Source: an uncultured bacterium (GTDB lineage Bacteria > Sysuimicrobiota > Sysuimicrobiia > Sysuimicrobiales > Sysuimicrobiaceae). Taken from it: 64,000 nt of DNA. Made by a program: the position numbers and the translations under genes. The first letter of the stretch is position 1; the number at the start of each line of letters is the position of its first letter. Shown here one piece after another: positions 53,153 through 61,887 of the stretch. The DNA is taken from positions 1-64,000 of the forward strand of contig CALIMJ010000019.1 in assembly GCA_938028835.1 (NCBI GenBank), written 5' to 3'. The notes below the pieces were generated by a model, which was not told the origin of the DNA, made no database searches, and saw only the letters and a list, made by a program, of their open reading frames with translations.

Positions 53153-54328
53153 ATGACCGAGCTCGGTGACCCCCTGGAGCGCGCAGTCCGGCGTCACTTC
53201 CCCGTGCTGGAGGTGCACCGGACGGACGGGGCGGTGCGGTTTGTGATCTCCGACGGCCCACACCCGGCCGGCGCGTTCCGCAGCCTCCGGCGGGAGCTCC
53301 TGGCGCTGGGCTACTCGCCGCTCTTGCGCAGGCACCGGGGGCGCGTGTGGCTGTACCTGGTGCCCCGGCCGCCGAAGGGTGCCAGCAACCGGTGGCTGGT
53401 GGTCGCGCTGTTCCTGGCCACCGTGGGCACCACCTTCGCCACGGGATTTCTGGCCTCTCACCGCTTCGCGCAGGTGCTGCGGGAGGTGCCCTACGCGGTG
53501 CTGCGGGCCGGATACTGGCCGAACCCGTGGGTGGACGGACTCACCTTCAGTGCCGCCCTCATGGCGATCCTCCTGGTACACGAGCTGGGGCACAAGCTGG
53601 CAGCCCAGGCGCACGGGATCGAGGCCAGCGGTCCGTACTTCATCCCGTTCCCGCCGCTGCTGGTGGGAGGCGAGATGTCGCTGGGGACCATGGGCGCGGT
53701 GATCTTCTCCAAGGAGCCCGCGCCGGACCGCGACGGACTGTTCGACCTGGGCGCCTCCGGACCCGTGGCGGGCTTGGTGGTGGCCGCGGCGGTGCTGTGG
53801 GTGGGGTTGGAGCGTACCGTGCTGCTGGACCTGGCCGCCCTGTGCCCCGGCCTCCGGCCGGAGAACTGCGGTCCCCTGCTGGCACTGCCGCGCTTCCCCT
53901 TCGGGCTGCCGTGGGTGGTGGACCAGGTGGTGCGCTGGCGGTTCGGCGCCTCGCCGGAGGTGGTGGCCTACCTGGACCCCCTGCTGGACGCCGCGGTCAT
54001 CGGAGTGTTTGTGACCGCGGTGAACCTGCTGCCCGCCAGCTCCCTCGACGGCGGCCACGTCACCCGGGCGCTGCTGGGTGAGCGCTGGCACCGGTGGGGC
54101 TCCTACCTGGCGGTGGGGCTTTTGTTCCTCATGGGCCTGTGGCTGATGGCGATCCTGCTGCTGTTTTTGCTGTCGCGGGGCCACCCCGGGCCCATGGATG
54201 ATCTCACCCCTCCGTCCCCGTCCCGACGGTGGGCCGGCTTAGGGCTGCTGGCGGTATTCCTGGTGTCGCTGCCGTGGACCAACTTCCTGCTGCTGCTCCG
54301 GCTGCTGGGCGAGCTGGTGGGCCGCTGA
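53153..54328 (+). CDS. Site-2 protease family (M50) membrane metalloprotease
   Basis: The 391-residue protein has a cytoplasmic N-terminal region (~75 residues), several transmembrane helices, the zinc site VHELGHKLAAQAHG and the distal NLLPASSLDGGHVTRAL motif with the metal-ligand Asp. No PDZ domain is visible. Such proteases cut transmembrane substrates such as anti-sigma factors. ATG 53153 lies 3 nt after GGAGGAG; a GTG five codons upstream is less likely. The ABC exporter follows 2 nt downstream, so the three genes probably form one operon. Confidence 0.9.
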   Translation: MTELGDPLERAVRRHFPVLEVHRTDGAVRFVISDGPHPAGAFRSLRRELLALGYSPLLRRHRGRVWLYLVPRPPKGASNRWLVVALFLATVGTTFATGFLASHRFAQVLREVPYAVLRAGYWPNPWVDGLTFSAALMAILLVHELGHKLAAQAHGIEASGPYFIPFPPLLVGGEMSLGTMGAVIFSKEPAPDRDGLFDLGASGPVAGLVVAAAVLWVGLERTVLLDLAALCPGLRPENCGPLLALPRFPFGLPWVVDQVVRWRFGASPEVVAYLDPLLDAAVIGVFVTAVNLLPASSLDGGHVTRALLGERWHRWGSYLAVGLLFLMGLWLMAILLLFLLSRGHPGPMDDLTPPSPSRRWAGLGLLAVFLVSLPWTNFLLLLRLLGELVGR

Positions 54329-54330
54329 GC

Positions 54331-54996
54331 GTGAGCGTGGAGCTGGTGGGGCTCCGTAAGCGCTACGGCCGGGCGGAGGTCCTCCGGGGTCTGAGCTTTC
54401 GGGTGGACGCCGGCGAGGCGGTGGCGCTGGTCGGACCCAACGGGGCGGGCAAGACCACCACCCTTCGGGTCCTCGCCACCCTCACGCGGCCCACGGAGGG
54501 CACCGCCCGGGTGTGCGGCTGGGATGTGACCCGCCACCCGGAGCGGGTACGCCGGTGCGTGGGGATGGTGGCCGAGCAGGGGGGGGTGTACGGCCGCCTG
54601 TCGGCGCTGGAGACGCTGCACTACTTCGGGGCGCTGTACGGCCTGGACCGTCGGGAAGTGGAGCGGCGCGCCGAGCAACTGGTGAGCTGGCTGGGCATGG
54701 AGGAGTTCTGCCGAAGCCCCGCCTTTACGTACTCCCGCGGCATGCGGCAGCGTGTGCAGCTGGCCCGGGCGCTGCTGCACGACCCCTCGGTCCTCCTGCT
54801 GGACGAGCCCACCTCAGGCCTAGACGCCCCCACGGCCCGGGTAGTCCGGGAGGCCGTCCGATCCCTGGCCCGGCAGGGCCGGTGCGTGGTGCTGGCCACC
54901 CACTCTCAGGAGGAGGCCCAGCAGGTGTGCGACCGCCTGGTGCTGCTGGAGGACGGCGTGGTCCGGCAGGAAGTTTCTCTGTGCCGGGTTCCGTGA
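54331..54996 (+). CDS. ABC transporter ATPase, NatA-like
   Basis: A 221-residue ABC ATPase with Walker A GPNGAGKTTT, signature YSRGMRQRVQLARAL (LSGGQ equivalent) and Walker B LLLDEPTSGLD followed by THSQEEAQQ. The AEQGGVYGRLSALETL Q-loop area resembles Na+ or drug exporters (NatA/CcmA group). It pairs with the permease 7 nt downstream. Substrate unknown. Confidence 0.92.
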   Translation: MSVELVGLRKRYGRAEVLRGLSFRVDAGEAVALVGPNGAGKTTTLRVLATLTRPTEGTARVCGWDVTRHPERVRRCVGMVAEQGGVYGRLSALETLHYFGALYGLDRREVERRAEQLVSWLGMEEFCRSPAFTYSRGMRQRVQLARALLHDPSVLLLDEPTSGLDAPTARVVREAVRSLARQGRCVVLATHSQEEAQQVCDRLVLLEDGVVRQEVSLCRVP

Positions 54997-55003
54997 GCGT
55001 GCT

Positions 55004-56083
55004 GTGAGGCTCGTCTGGGCCGTGGCGGCCAAGGAGCTGGTGGACCTGAGCCGGGACCGGCGGGCGTTGTTGCTGGGGTTCCTGGTACCGGTCCTGGCGG
55101 TACCGGTGATGTCCCTCTTGGTGGAGGGGAGCACGGCCCGCCGCCTGCAGTCGCCCTCGCGGGTGGCGGTGGCGGGCTCACCGGAAGGGCGGGAGCTTTT
55201 GCGTTTCGGGGAAGATCTGGTGGAGCCTGTGGCGGTAGGGGATCCCGAGGAGGCCCTGCGCAGCGGCCAGGTGGCGGCGGTGGTGGAGGTGTCGGCAGAG
55301 GCAGGGGAGGTGAGGGAGGTGGTGGTGCGCTACCGAGCCCGCGACCCCGACGGGCTGGTGGCCAAAGAAAGGGTAGCGCAGGTGGTGGCCCGCTACGCCC
55401 TGCCCGCAGTGGACCGTACGCTCCGGGCTCACGGGTTGGACCGCGAAGCCCTCACGCCGGTGCGGGTGCGGGAGGAGGTGGTGCCGGGCGGGACGGGCTG
55501 GACGGGCCGTCTAGCTCCCCTCCTGGTGGTGGTGTGGGGCTTCGCGGGCGCCAGCTTGGTGGCCGCGGATCTCAGCGCGGGCGAGCGAGAGCGCGGCACG
55601 TGGGACGCGCTGCGGTCTGCTCCCGTGCACCGGCTGGCCCTGGTGGGAGGAAAGTTCGTGGCGTGCTGGGTGGCGGGGGCCGTGCTGGCGGTGTTGAGCG
55701 CGTCCTCGCAGCTGCTGTTCGCTGGACCCGGCCCCGTGGAGGGGGTTCAGCTTGGGGGCTTGGTGGTGGCCGCGCTGTGCGCGAGCGCCGTGGCCGGAAG
55801 TGCCGCCCTGGTGGTGGGCTCCTTGAGCCGCAGCGCACGGGAAGCCAACCAGTGGGCCGTCCCCCTGTACCTGGTGGCCCTGGCCACCGCCGCAGGCGCA
55901 GACCTTGTGGGAGCCTCGCAGGCGGCCTTTGCGGTCCCGGTCCTCAACGCGTTCCTCCTGGCGCAGCGCGCGCTGGCAGGGGGTCCCCCGGAGGGTGCGC
56001 AGGTAGGCTCGGCCGTGGTTTCCTCAGCAGGGGTCTGCCTGCTGCTGCTGGTAGCCGCCGCGAGGCTGGTGGACCGGGACTGA
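55004..56083 (+). CDS. ABC-2 type permease, NatB-like
   Basis: The 359-residue membrane protein has one N-terminal helix (LLLGFLVPVLAVPVMSLL), a large extracellular domain (~residues 45-165) and a cluster of five helices at the C-terminus. The motif AGERERGTWDALRSAPVHR is typical of ABC-2/NatB permeases. It is the partner of the ATPase upstream. Exported substrate is unknown. Confidence 0.9.
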   Translation: MRLVWAVAAKELVDLSRDRRALLLGFLVPVLAVPVMSLLVEGSTARRLQSPSRVAVAGSPEGRELLRFGEDLVEPVAVGDPEEALRSGQVAAVVEVSAEAGEVREVVVRYRARDPDGLVAKERVAQVVARYALPAVDRTLRAHGLDREALTPVRVREEVVPGGTGWTGRLAPLLVVVWGFAGASLVAADLSAGERERGTWDALRSAPVHRLALVGGKFVACWVAGAVLAVLSASSQLLFAGPGPVEGVQLGGLVVAALCASAVAGSAALVVGSLSRSAREANQWAVPLYLVALATAAGADLVGASQAAFAVPVLNAFLLAQRALAGGPPEGAQVGSAVVSSAGVCLLLLVAAARLVDRD

Positions 56084-56164
56084 CGGCCGGGCGTGCGCGC
56101 GCGTGCAGGCGCGAAAACGGTTGCCGGGGGCTGGAAAAGCACGGCCAAGGAGACCCCAGGGGAC

Positions 56165-56233
56165 TTGCAGTCGGCGGACGGACGAGCCACAATATCTGGG
56201 CGCACAGGCAGCCATTTCCTCAACATCTAGGGG
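56165..56233 (+). promoter_or_regulatory. nrdR-nrdJ promoter region with paired NrdR-like boxes
   Basis: Two related elements, ACAATATCTGGG (56189-56200) and AACATCTAGGGG (56222-56233), have their ATCT cores exactly 31 bp apart. That is three helical turns, the spacing typical of NrdR box pairs. TTGCAG (56165-56170) with 17 bp to CACAAT (56188-56193) is a possible promoter, so the first box would overlap the -10. The two boxes match the consensus only partly. Confidence 0.55.
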
Positions 56234-56262
56234 TCGGTTGGGGGAGAAGGTTTTCAGACGCC

Positions 56263-56802
56263 ATGCGGTGTCCGTACTGCGGTTACCACGACAGCCGGGT
56301 GCTGGACTCCCGGCCCGCGGAGGACGGGGCAGCGATCCGGCGCCGGCGGGAGTGCCCGCGGTGTGAGAGGCGCTTCACCACCTTCGAGCGGGTGGACCCG
56401 GCGCCCGTGATGGTGGTGAAGCGGGACGGCCGGCGGGAGCCCTTCGACCGGGCTAAGGTGCTGGGCGGGCTGCTGAAGGCCCGGGGAAAGCGGCCGATCC
56501 CCACGGAGGTCCTGGAGTCCCTGGCCGCGGAAGTGGAGCGACAGGTGCGCAACCTGGGCGAGCCGGAGGTCCCCAGCAGCCGGATTGGCGAGATGGTGAT
56601 GGAGCGCCTGCGGGGCGTGGACGAGGTGGCCTTCGTGCGGTTCGCCTCCGAGTACCGCCGGTTCCAGGACGTGCAGAGCATCGTGGAGGAAGTGGAGCGG
56701 CTGCGGGCGCAGAAGGACCGGGAGGAGCAGCTCCGGCGTCAGGTCCCCCTGCTGCCCCTGGGGGAGGGGCGGGCCAACGGCAAACACGACTCGGGAAGGT
56801 GA
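56263..56802 (+). CDS. nrdR: Transcriptional repressor NrdR
   Basis: NrdR represses ribonucleotide reductase genes in response to dATP/ATP. The 179-residue protein has the zinc ribbon MRCPYCGYHDSRVLDSR...CPRCERRFTTFE and the ATP-cone (VVKRDGRREPFDRAKVLGGL). The C-terminal tail is ~25 residues longer than usual. ATG 56263 begins exactly at the ribbon. The target gene nrdJ follows 4 nt downstream. Confidence 0.97.
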   Translation: MRCPYCGYHDSRVLDSRPAEDGAAIRRRRECPRCERRFTTFERVDPAPVMVVKRDGRREPFDRAKVLGGLLKARGKRPIPTEVLESLAAEVERQVRNLGEPEVPSSRIGEMVMERLRGVDEVAFVRFASEYRRFQDVQSIVEEVERLRAQKDREEQLRRQVPLLPLGEGRANGKHDSGR

Positions 56803-56806
56803 GCCC

Positions 56807-59200
56807 ATGCAGACCACGCGGGAGGCGACGGACCTGTTCCAGCGGACGCTGCGGTACTTCGGCGGGGACGAGCTGCGGGCCCGGGTGTTCTTCGACAAGT
56901 ACGCCCTGCGGGATTCCAGCGGCCGCGTGGTGGAGAGCACGCCGCCCGAGATGTGGGCCCGGGTGGCCCGGGAGATCGCCTCCGCGGAACAGACAGAGGC
57001 CAAGCGGCGGGAGTGGGAGGAGAAGTTCTACTGGCTGCTGGAGGACTTCCGGTTCGTCCCCGGCGGGCGCATCCTGTTCGGCGCCGGGAACCCGCGCCGC
57101 GCCACCCTCCTCAACTGCTACGTCATTCCGATCCGGGGCGACTCCCTGGAGGACATCTTCGAGTGGTGCAAGGAGGCGGCGCGCACCTACTCCTTCGGGG
57201 GGGGCGTGGGGACCGACATCAGCGTCCTGCGGCCCCGCGGCACGCTGGTGAACAACGCCGCCATCACCAGCTCGGGGGCGGTGTCCTTCATGGAGCTGCT
57301 GTCCACCACCACGGGTACCATCGGGCAGGCCGGCCGGCGCGGAGCCCTCATGATCACCCTCCGCAGCGACCACCCCGACGTGCTGGAGTTCACCCGGGTC
57401 AAGCGGAACCTGGACCGGGTCCGCTATGCGAACATCAGCGTGCGCGTGGACGACGCCTTCATGCGGGCGGTGGAACAGGACGGCCCGTACACCCTCCGCT
57501 TCGCCAACGAGAGGGTCCAGGTCGAGCGCACCGTCCGGGCGCGGGAGCTGTGGGAGGAACTGGTGCGGGGAGCCCGGGACTACGCGGAGCCCGGGGTGAT
57601 CTTCTGGGACACCGTGCGGCGGGGGTCCACCTCCGAGTACAGCGGGATGAACGTGATCACCACCAACCCGTGCTCGGAGATTCCCCTGGAACCGTACGGG
57701 GCGTGCTGCCTGGGCAACGTGAACCTGAGTGCGTTCGTCCGGGAACCGTTCACCGAGCGGGCCCACCTGGACTGGGAGACCCTGGAGCGAGCCCTGCGGT
57801 ACGCGGTGCGGTTTCTGGACGACGTGCTGGACTACAACGCGGACAAGCATCCGCTGCCGGAGCAGCGGGAGGCCAGCCGGCGGAGCCGGAGGATCGGCGT
57901 CGGCTTCACCGGCATGGGGGACATGCTGGCAAAGCTGCGGCTGCGGTACGACTCCGAAGAGGCCCTGGCCTTCGTGGACCGGACCTTCGAGCGGATCAAG
58001 AACGTGGTGTACGACGAGAGCGCCAACCTGGCTGCGGAGAAGGGACCGTTCCCCGCCTTCGACCGCGAGCAGCACTTCCGCCAGCCCTTCCTCCAGACCC
58101 TGGACCCTGCGGTGCGGGAGAAGGCGTACACCCTGGGGCTGCGGAACGTGGCCCTGCTCACCGTGCCGCCCGTGGGGAGCGGGGCGGCCCTGGCGGGGAC
58201 CACCAGCGGCATCGAGCCCATCTTCGACCTGTACTACCTGCGCCGCAGCGAGTCGCTGGCTCAATCCCAGTTCAAGGTCTACCACCCCCTGGTCCGGCAG
58301 TACATGGACGAGTTCGGGGTGGACGACGACCACCTGCCGGAGTGGTTCGTCACCGCCCACCGCATCGTCCCGGAGATGCGGGTGCGGATGCAGGCCACGG
58401 TGCAGAAGCACGTCGACCACAGCATCAGCTCCACGGTGAACCTGTCGGAAGAGGCCACCGTGGAGGACGTGGAGCGCATCTACTTCCTGGCGTGGAAGCT
58501 GGGCTGTAAGGGGATCACCGTCTACCGGGAGGGTTCCCGCGAGGGGGTCTTGATCACCGAGGCGAAGGCGCAGCAGCAGACGCAGCCGGAGGGGATCCGC
58601 CTACCCGCCGAGCCGGCGCGGGACCGCGCGGTCACGCGCCCGAGGCCGAAGGTGACGCAGGGACGGACGGAGCGGATCGAGACCCCCCGCGGGCGGGTGT
58701 ACGTGACGGTAAACGAGGACGAGTACGGGCCGTGCGAGGTGTTCGTGGAGTCCCTGGACGTGGAGGCAGAGGCCACGGGCCGCTTGGTCTCCCTGTGCCT
58801 GCGCAGCGGGGTGGACCCGCGGGAGGTGATCGAGCAGCTGTGGCGGGTGCAGTCGCGGGAGGTAGCCCTGGATCGGTCCGCGGACGGCACCACGGTCCGG
58901 GTGAGCACCATCGCGCAGGCTGTGGCCCTGGCGCTGGGCCGTGCCCTGTACGGGGACGGCTTCCGGCCGGACAAGGAGTTCCCCCGCGCGGCGGCGCTGC
59001 CCGAGCCGACGCCGCGCGCCCGGCAGGAACGCCTGAGGTTCACCGCCTCCCCGGCTCCGGACTCCCCGCAGGCGGGGTCCCCGGCGGCTAACGGAACCGG
59101 GGACCTGCGGTTTGCGGGCGTCTGCCCGGACTGCGGGGACAAGCTGGTGTACGAGAACGGCTGCGTCCACTGCCGGTCCTGCGGTTACTCGCGCTGCTGA
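56807..59200 (+). CDS. nrdJ: Adenosylcobalamin-dependent ribonucleotide reductase (class II)
   Basis: NrdJ reduces ribonucleotides using B12 as radical source, independent of oxygen. The 797-residue protein has the active-site loop TTNPCSEIPLEPYGACCLGN, radical-site partners in LLNCYVIPI, FSFGGGVGTDIS, and GITVYREGSREGVL. A C-terminal zinc/redox tail CPDCG...CVHCRSCGYSRC shuttles electrons. No small subunit is needed. ATG 56807 lies 4 nt after nrdR. Its 3' end overlaps the convergent mutY end by 16 nt. Confidence 0.96.
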   Translation: MQTTREATDLFQRTLRYFGGDELRARVFFDKYALRDSSGRVVESTPPEMWARVAREIASAEQTEAKRREWEEKFYWLLEDFRFVPGGRILFGAGNPRRATLLNCYVIPIRGDSLEDIFEWCKEAARTYSFGGGVGTDISVLRPRGTLVNNAAITSSGAVSFMELLSTTTGTIGQAGRRGALMITLRSDHPDVLEFTRVKRNLDRVRYANISVRVDDAFMRAVEQDGPYTLRFANERVQVERTVRARELWEELVRGARDYAEPGVIFWDTVRRGSTSEYSGMNVITTNPCSEIPLEPYGACCLGNVNLSAFVREPFTERAHLDWETLERALRYAVRFLDDVLDYNADKHPLPEQREASRRSRRIGVGFTGMGDMLAKLRLRYDSEEALAFVDRTFERIKNVVYDESANLAAEKGPFPAFDREQHFRQPFLQTLDPAVREKAYTLGLRNVALLTVPPVGSGAALAGTTSGIEPIFDLYYLRRSESLAQSQFKVYHPLVRQYMDEFGVDDDHLPEWFVTAHRIVPEMRVRMQATVQKHVDHSISSTVNLSEEATVEDVERIYFLAWKLGCKGITVYREGSREGVLITEAKAQQQTQPEGIRLPAEPARDRAVTRPRPKVTQGRTERIETPRGRVYVTVNEDEYGPCEVFVESLDVEAEATGRLVSLCLRSGVDPREVIEQLWRVQSREVALDRSADGTTVRVSTIAQAVALALGRALYGDGFRPDKEFPRAAALPEPTPRARQERLRFTASPAPDSPQAGSPAANGTGDLRFAGVCPDCGDKLVYENGCVHCRSCGYSRC

Positions 59201-60300
59201 GGCTGCTTCCCCAGGCGGGCCAGCAGCCGCCGTACGGGTGCGGGCACCGGTAGGCCGGGGCGTCGGGGCGGTGCGAAGCGTCCTCGGCCCGGTGGGCTCT
59301 CCGGGCGGGCCGTCTGTACGAGGAAGTGCGCCCGGAAATGGGTGAAGGCGTGCTCGAACCTGAGGGGGGCGCCGTCGGGTTGTAGCCGGACAGCTACAAG
59401 CCGCTGCAGCGCAGCGCGTGCGCGCCGCCACGAGGGAGCCTCCACGTAGGGGAGTGTCCACAGCCCGCCCCACACGCGGTCGGGAGGCTGACGCACCAGG
59501 AGCACGCGGCCCCGCTGGTCCCGGATCAGGGCGGCCACAAATTGCCGGTGGGGTCTCGGTCGGGATGCACGCCGGCGCGGGAGCTCGCCGGCCACGCCTT
59601 GCGCGTGGGCTGCACAGAAGGGCCGGACGGGACAGACCCCGCACTTCGGGTTGCGCAGAAGGCAGGTGGTGGCCCCGAGGTCCATGAGGGCCTGGTTGAA
59701 CTCCCCGGCGCGGCCCGCGGGGAGGACCACGCGGAGGGCTGCCTCTACCGTCCGACGCACCGCCGGGTCCGGGCAGGGCTTCCGCAGGCCCAGAAGGCGC
59801 ACCCCGACCCGTAGCACGTTCCCATCCACTGCCACCACGTCCTGACCGAAGGCGATGCTGGCCACCGCGGCCGCGGTGTAGGGTCCCACTCCCGGAAGCC
59901 GGCGCCATCCCTCCGCGGTGGTGGGCAGGCGGCCCGTGCGGACGATCCTGCGGGCGGCGCGCAGGAGGTTGCGGGCCCGGGCGTAGTAACCCAGCCCCGC
60001 CCACGCCCGCAGGACAGCCTCCTGGCTTGCCCCGGCCAGCGCACGCATCGTGGGGAAGGCTCGCAGGAACCGGAGGTAGTAGGGTACCACCGTCTCCACC
60101 CGGGTCTGCTGCAGCATGACCTCCGCCACCCACACCCGGTACGGGTCGCGGGTGCGGCGCCAGGGCAGGTTCCGTCGGTGCCGCGCGTACCAGCGGAGGA
60201 GACTGCCGGCCAGCCTGGGATCCAGGGCAACCTTCCCGGAGCCTCCCGATCCCGCCCGCCGGACCCCACTCTTCGGGGACACGCGGTTAGCCAGCGCCAC
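59185..60300 (-). CDS. mutY: A/G-specific adenine glycosylase MutY
   Basis: MutY removes adenine paired with 8-oxoguanine. The 371-residue protein has the catalytic Glu in AEVMLQQTRVETV, the helix-hairpin-helix LPGVGPYTAAAVASIAFG and the Asp of VAVDGNVLRV. The [4Fe-4S] cluster pattern C-x6-C-x2-C-x5-C is in CLLRNPKCGVCPVRPFC, and a C-terminal NUDIX-like domain (PHRQFVAALIRD) recognises 8-oxoG. GTG 60300 overlaps the DUF3054 gene by 14 nt and has no clear ribosome site; GTG 60282 is an alternative. Confidence 0.94.
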   Translation of the reverse strand: MALANRVSPKSGVRRAGSGGSGKVALDPRLAGSLLRWYARHRRNLPWRRTRDPYRVWVAEVMLQQTRVETVVPYYLRFLRAFPTMRALAGASQEAVLRAWAGLGYYARARNLLRAARRIVRTGRLPTTAEGWRRLPGVGPYTAAAVASIAFGQDVVAVDGNVLRVGVRLLGLRKPCPDPAVRRTVEAALRVVLPAGRAGEFNQALMDLGATTCLLRNPKCGVCPVRPFCAAHAQGVAGELPRRRASRPRPHRQFVAALIRDQRGRVLLVRQPPDRVWGGLWTLPYVEAPSWRRARAALQRLVAVRLQPDGAPLRFEHAFTHFRAHFLVQTARPESPPGRGRFAPPRRPGLPVPAPVRRLLARLGKQPQQRE

Positions 60301-60661
60301 CCGGACGACCGGAGCCGGCCCGCGTCCACCCCTGGATGGCCAGGCGCACCAGGACCAGCGCGACCCCGCTGGCAGTCGTGCCGGCCAGGAGGAAGGAAAG
60401 CGTCGCGGGGCTCAGCAGGCGGCCCTGCAGGAGCTGCCGCAGCAGGATCCCCGCCGGGACCGCCAGCACCCACGTCAGGAAGAACGTCCTCCAGCCCGGC
60501 GCCCGGTAGGTTCCCACCAAAGACGCCACCGCAAGCCAGCTGAGGGCAAGCGGCACGAAGGTCCGGCCGACGAGGCCGACGTCCACGTAGGCCCCGTGGA
60601 ACGCGGCGCCCGTTGCGGAGAACAGCAGCAGCGCTGCGAGGTCTGCGATCAGGTAGCGCAC
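60287..60661 (-). CDS. DUF3054 family membrane protein
   Basis: A 124-residue protein with four transmembrane helices. The opening VRYLIADLAALLLFSATGAAFHG and the VGRTFVPLALSWLA segment are characteristic of DUF3054. No function is known. GTG 60661 has GGGAGGAG 6 nt upstream and overlaps the last base of the MFS gene stop, so it is co-translated with that gene. Confidence 0.88.
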   Translation of the reverse strand: MRYLIADLAALLLFSATGAAFHGAYVDVGLVGRTFVPLALSWLAVASLVGTYRAPGWRTFFLTWVLAVPAGILLRQLLQGRLLSPATLSFLLAGTTASGVALVLVRLAIQGWTRAGSGRPGGAG

Positions 60662-61830
60662 TACTCTCCTCCCACCAGCACAGGTCCCGCCCGCCGGAGG
60701 CGCGCGCTGGGCAGGTAGGCAGCCAGCAGCGCTCCGGCTGCGGCCATGGCGGCGGCCGCCCGCAGCACCGCGGGCACTCCCCAGGCGTCCGCCACCAGCC
60801 CGAAGGGCGTGGCCAGCAGGGCGGCTACGGAGCTGGCAGCCACCTGCATGCCACCCCCCAAAGCTGTGTGGCCGGGCAGGAACTCCTGGGACAGCACCAG
60901 GGCGATGGGCAGGACTCCCTGGGAGCAGGCGCCCAGGATCAGGACGGCCGCGTACGTCCACGGCGGCCGCAGATACGGCAAAATCAGCACCATCCCCGCC
61001 AGGACGGCCATGGTGGAGCCCAGGACTGCTCGACGGCTCCAGCGGTCCGCCAGCCGGCCCAGCAGGGGTGCTGCCACCACGCCCCCTGCCAGCAACACCG
61101 ACAGGGCCGCGGCTGCGGCCTCCCGGGACTGTCCCAGCCGGTCGATGAGGAAGCCCGGGTAGAACACCGTGACCCCCACGTGCACGCCTCCGCGCAGCAG
61201 GGCGATGGCCATGAGGATCCCATAGGCCACCCACAGGTCCTCGCCTTCCTGCCGCGTCACCTCGGCCCGCCGCAGCGTGCCCTCCCGCCGCTGGGACAGC
61301 GCCAGCAGCAAGGCGATGGGAAGCCCCACCAGCAGCCACAGCAAAAGCCCCCGAAGGCCGAACGCGCCCGCCAGCACCGCCACCACCGTCGGGCCCAGGG
61401 CCCAGCCCACGCTGCCGCCCACGGTGAAGTAACCCATGACCGTGGCGCGCCGCTCGCCCGCGGCCTGGTAGGCCCTGCGCACGGCCTCCGGGTGGAAGAG
61501 GGCCGGCCCCAGGGCCAGCACCGCGAGGGCCACCACCGCGGTCCAGGGACCCGTGGCGAGACCCGCCAGCGCCAGGCCGGTGGCGGTGAGGGCCACACCC
61601 GCGGGAACCATCCACAGGCTGGGACGGCGGTCCGCGGTCCAGCCCGCGGCCACCTGGATCACGGCTCCGCACAGGGACGCGGCGGTCACCATGATCCCCG
61701 TGAGGGTGTAGCTCAGCCGCAGTTCCGTGCGCAGGTACTGGGCCAGCGCCGGAAGGGCTCCCGCGCCCACGTCCACTGCCGCGTGCCCCACGATGAGGAG
61801 CACCAGGACAGCTACCGGAGATGGGTGCAC
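60661..61830 (-). CDS. Major facilitator superfamily transporter
   Basis: A 389-residue protein with twelve predicted transmembrane helices in two halves. The loop AAGWTADRRPSLW between helices 2 and 3 is the MFS motif A variant, repeated as GRLADRWSRRAVL in the second half. FHPEAVRRAYQAAGERRATVMGYF resembles FSR (fosmidomycin-resistance)-type efflux members, so drug or metabolite export is likely. GTG 61830 has no ribosome site. It lies 57 nt after the peptide permease gene. Confidence 0.88.
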   Translation of the reverse strand: MHPSPVAVLVLLIVGHAAVDVGAGALPALAQYLRTELRLSYTLTGIMVTAASLCGAVIQVAAGWTADRRPSLWMVPAGVALTATGLALAGLATGPWTAVVALAVLALGPALFHPEAVRRAYQAAGERRATVMGYFTVGGSVGWALGPTVVAVLAGAFGLRGLLLWLLVGLPIALLLALSQRREGTLRRAEVTRQEGEDLWVAYGILMAIALLRGGVHVGVTVFYPGFLIDRLGQSREAAAAALSVLLAGGVVAAPLLGRLADRWSRRAVLGSTMAVLAGMVLILPYLRPPWTYAAVLILGACSQGVLPIALVLSQEFLPGHTALGGGMQVAASSVAALLATPFGLVADAWGVPAVLRAAAAMAAAGALLAAYLPSARLRRAGPVLVGGE

Positions 61831-61887
61831 GGTTCCAGTCTAGCCCACCGCGGGAGACCGCTCACGCCGCGTGCGCTTCCCTGCGCC

